Source: Mesotoga sp.
GTDB lineage: Bacteria; Thermotogota; Thermotogae; Petrotogales; Kosmotogaceae
Assembly (NCBI GenBank): GCA_011620045.1
Contig: WOZY01000081.1
Location: 1-6,073, forward strand
Reading direction: 5' to 3'
Length of the DNA: 6,073 nt
Within the stretch, counting starts at the first letter, position 1; every line of letters starts with the position of its first letter. Below, one piece after another: positions 4,759 through 6,073 of the stretch. Under the pieces are notes generated by a model that saw only the letters and a program-made list of their open reading frames with translations, searched no databases and had not been told where the DNA came from. The position numbers were made by a program, and so were the translations under genes.

Positions 4759-6007
4759 TATTGAAAAGGCAAATTCAGTCGCATTTGATAAGCTTTCGAG
4801 AGCCGAACCTCAGATCGTTGATCTAGGTCTTGCCAAAGACGTTATACCGGGCTTCGGAGAGAAGATGATACTTCATGCGGGTCCTCCCTTGACCTGGGAG
4901 AGAATGTCGGGGCCAATAGTTGGGGCCGTAACGGGTGCGATCCTTTATGAAGGCTGGGCAGATACTCCTGAGAAAGCCAGAGCCTTCGCGGCAGAAGGCA
5001 ATGTCTCGTTCGATCCCTGTCACCACCACAACGCGGTTGGCCCGATGGCCGGAATAGTATCTCCTAATCTGCCGGTATGGATTATTGAAGAAAAGAACTC
5101 CGGAAAGAAGAGCTATGCAACGCTAAACGAGGGGCTTGGGAAAGTCTTGCGCATGGGTGCCTTCAGCGACGAGGTCATCGAAAGACTTCACTGGATGCGC
5201 GAAGTGCTCTATCCCGTACTCAAGAATGGAATAAGAAGATACGTTGCAGACAGCGGAGGCCTGAATTTGAAGAGTCTCATTTCCCAATCTCTTCACATGG
5301 GAGATGAACTCCACAATCGCAACAGAGCAGCCACCTCCCTGCTAATTCGATCTCTCGTCCCCTCACTTATTGATGCGGAGAGCGATAACCCTTATCTTTC
5401 AAAGGTCGTCAGGTTCATGGCCGGCAATGATCATTTCTTCCTGAATCCAGGAATGGCTGCAGCAAAAGTCTCGTTAGACAGTGTCGGCTATGTTGAGGGC
5501 TCCAGTATGCTGACAGTAATGGCGCGGAATGGGACAGACTTCGGGATTCAAGTGGCCGGTCTGAAGAACAGATGGTTTACATGTCAGGCCGCTCTTCCAG
5601 ATGTTCTGCTCTTCCCTGGATTCACAAAAGAAGATGTGAATCGTGACATTGGGGACAGCGCAATAATGGAGACTTACGGAGTTGGAGGTTTTGCCCTGGC
5701 GGCGGCACCCGCTATCGTCCAGTTTGTTGGCGGCACGCCCCAAGACGCGTTGAATTATACAAAAGAGATGTATGAAATCTGTGTTGGGGAGAACAAGCAT
5801 TTCACAATCCCCTCGCTGAATTTCCGGGGAACTCCGACCGGCATAGATCTTATCAAAGTTGTCGAGACTGGTATTACACCGATACTGGACACGGGTGCGG
5901 CTCATCGAGAGGCCGGTAAAGGACAGGTTGGTGCAGGAATAGTAAGGATGCCTTCTGAAGCATTTGTGAAGGCGGCAGAAGCCTTCGTGGAGGAGTATTC
6001 CAAATAA
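4745..6007 (+). CDS. allG: DUF1116 protein, AllG-type transcarbamylase subunit
   Basis: A 420-residue DUF1116 protein, the family of E. coli YlbE/AllG, close to the E. coli length (recalled as about 419). AllG is the third oxamic transcarbamylase subunit. Conserved blocks run in family order: ILHAGPPLTWERMSGP (42-57), ILYEGWA (66-72), FDPCHHHNAVGPMAGI (89-104), YATLNEGLGKVLRMGA (124-139), HMGDELHNRN (184-193), a GNDHFFLN stretch, a MARNGTDFGIQVAG stretch, and a C-terminal GAGIVRMP. The CHHHNAVGPM and GDELHNRN blocks are polar, invariant-looking and likely line the active site. The start is ambiguous: GTG 4742, ATG 4745 and TTG 4751 are in frame. AGAGG (4730-4734) is 10 bases before ATG 4745, while GAGAGG (4737-4742) is 8 bases before TTG 4751. 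ATG is given here; the choice changes only two residues and leaves an 8-14 base overlap with the small gene, suggesting coupling. The gene symbol is by homology. Confidence 0.88.
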   Translation: MTLNNIEKANSVAFDKLSRAEPQIVDLGLAKDVIPGFGEKMILHAGPPLTWERMSGPIVGAVTGAILYEGWADTPEKARAFAAEGNVSFDPCHHHNAVGPMAGIVSPNLPVWIIEEKNSGKKSYATLNEGLGKVLRMGAFSDEVIERLHWMREVLYPVLKNGIRRYVADSGGLNLKSLISQSLHMGDELHNRNRAATSLLIRSLVPSLIDAESDNPYLSKVVRFMAGNDHFFLNPGMAAAKVSLDSVGYVEGSSMLTVMARNGTDFGIQVAGLKNRWFTCQAALPDVLLFPGFTKEDVNRDIGDSAIMETYGVGGFALAAAPAIVQFVGGTPQDALNYTKEMYEICVGENKHFTIPSLNFRGTPTGIDLIKVVETGITPILDTGAAHREAGKGQVGAGIVRMPSEAFVKAAEAFVEEYSK

Positions 6008-6014
6008 AGGAGGT
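6005..6014 (+). promoter_or_regulatory. Near-consensus Shine-Dalgarno site for the last gene
   Basis: TAAAGGAGGT, overlapping the AllG stop codon TAA, is close to the full complement of the 16S rRNA 3' end. Its GGAGG core (6009-6013) lies 6 bases before ATG 6020, so the next gene is likely well translated from the same transcript. Confidence 0.7.
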
Positions 6015-6019
6015 AAACT

Positions 6020-6073
6020 ATGGTACCTAAGAACTGGGACAAGATCAGGATCTATGAGCTATCTCAACCGATC
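6020..6073 (+). CDS. Start of a probable cyclase-family metal-dependent hydrolase (partial)
   Basis: Only the first 18 codons are present, reading MVPKNWDKIRIYELSQPI, and the gene runs off the window. The IRIYELSQPI strand matches the opening 'iyDLSxPi' motif of the cyclase family (Pfam PF04199), which includes bacterial kynurenine formamidase and isatin hydrolase. Those enzymes hydrolyse amide or cyclic amide bonds with Mn or Zn. The catalytic HxGTHxD motif would lie downstream and cannot be checked here. The ATG is 12 bases after the AllG stop behind a near-perfect ribosome site, so the gene is part of the operon. The call rests on one short motif plus context. Confidence 0.6.
   Translation, partial: MVPKNWDKIRIYELSQPI

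Noticed and set aside
4765..4850. Duplication of the small protein's VVNLG motif at the AllG N-terminus (IVDLGLAKDVI)
   Set aside because: The likeness covers only about five residues of a common beta-strand pattern, and the AllG stretch aligns with the ordinary DUF1116 N-terminus.

Overview
The window is one strand of a tightly packed catabolic operon, with every gene on the + strand. The mix of moderate base composition, heavy AGA/AGG arginine use, purine-rich Shine-Dalgarno sites of the GGAGG type and at least one well-supported TTG start suggests a Thermotogota bacterium, most likely close to Mesotoga or Kosmotoga. This is inference from style and gene content; no ribosomal or other phylogenetic marker is present, and a Firmicutes-like source is not excluded.

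Layout. Positions 1-192 hold no gene. They contain a small block of direct and inverted repeats (about 8-118) and then a plausible promoter (132-160). Next come a nitrilase-superfamily amidohydrolase (193-1083), a class III CoA-transferase of the CaiB/BaiF type with a TTG start (1086-2270), a DUF2877/AllH protein (2267-2970 junction, coding to 2962), FdrA/AllF (3044-4576), a 59-residue 'fdrA domain' protein (4579-4758), a DUF1116/AllG protein (4745-6007), and the first 18 codons of what looks like a cyclase-family metal-dependent hydrolase (6020 onward). Gaps are 2, -4, 81, 2, -14 and 12 bases, so the set is almost certainly co-transcribed and partly translationally coupled. No transcription terminator is visible.

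Function. FdrA, DUF1116 and DUF2877 are the three subunits (AllF, AllG, AllH) of the oxamic transcarbamylase described in Escherichia coli, which interconverts oxalurate plus phosphate with oxamate plus carbamoyl phosphate in anaerobic allantoin breakdown. All three are present here, so the operon probably encodes a transcarbamylase acting on a carbamoylated (ureide) substrate. The neighbours suggest a longer route: the cyclase-family enzyme could open a cyclic amide or ureide, the AllFGH complex could split off the carbamoyl group as carbamoyl phosphate, the nitrilase-type enzyme could hydrolyse the remaining amide to acid and ammonia, and the CoA-transferase could activate the acid. That sequence of steps is a hypothesis; the true substrate is not visible in the sequence.

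The most notable structural point is that FdrA is split. The C-terminal 'INIGL...W.P' segment, which I recall as part of the single E. coli FdrA chain, is here a separate 59-residue gene directly behind a shorter FdrA. The recognised carbamate kinase partner (AllK) is not in the window.
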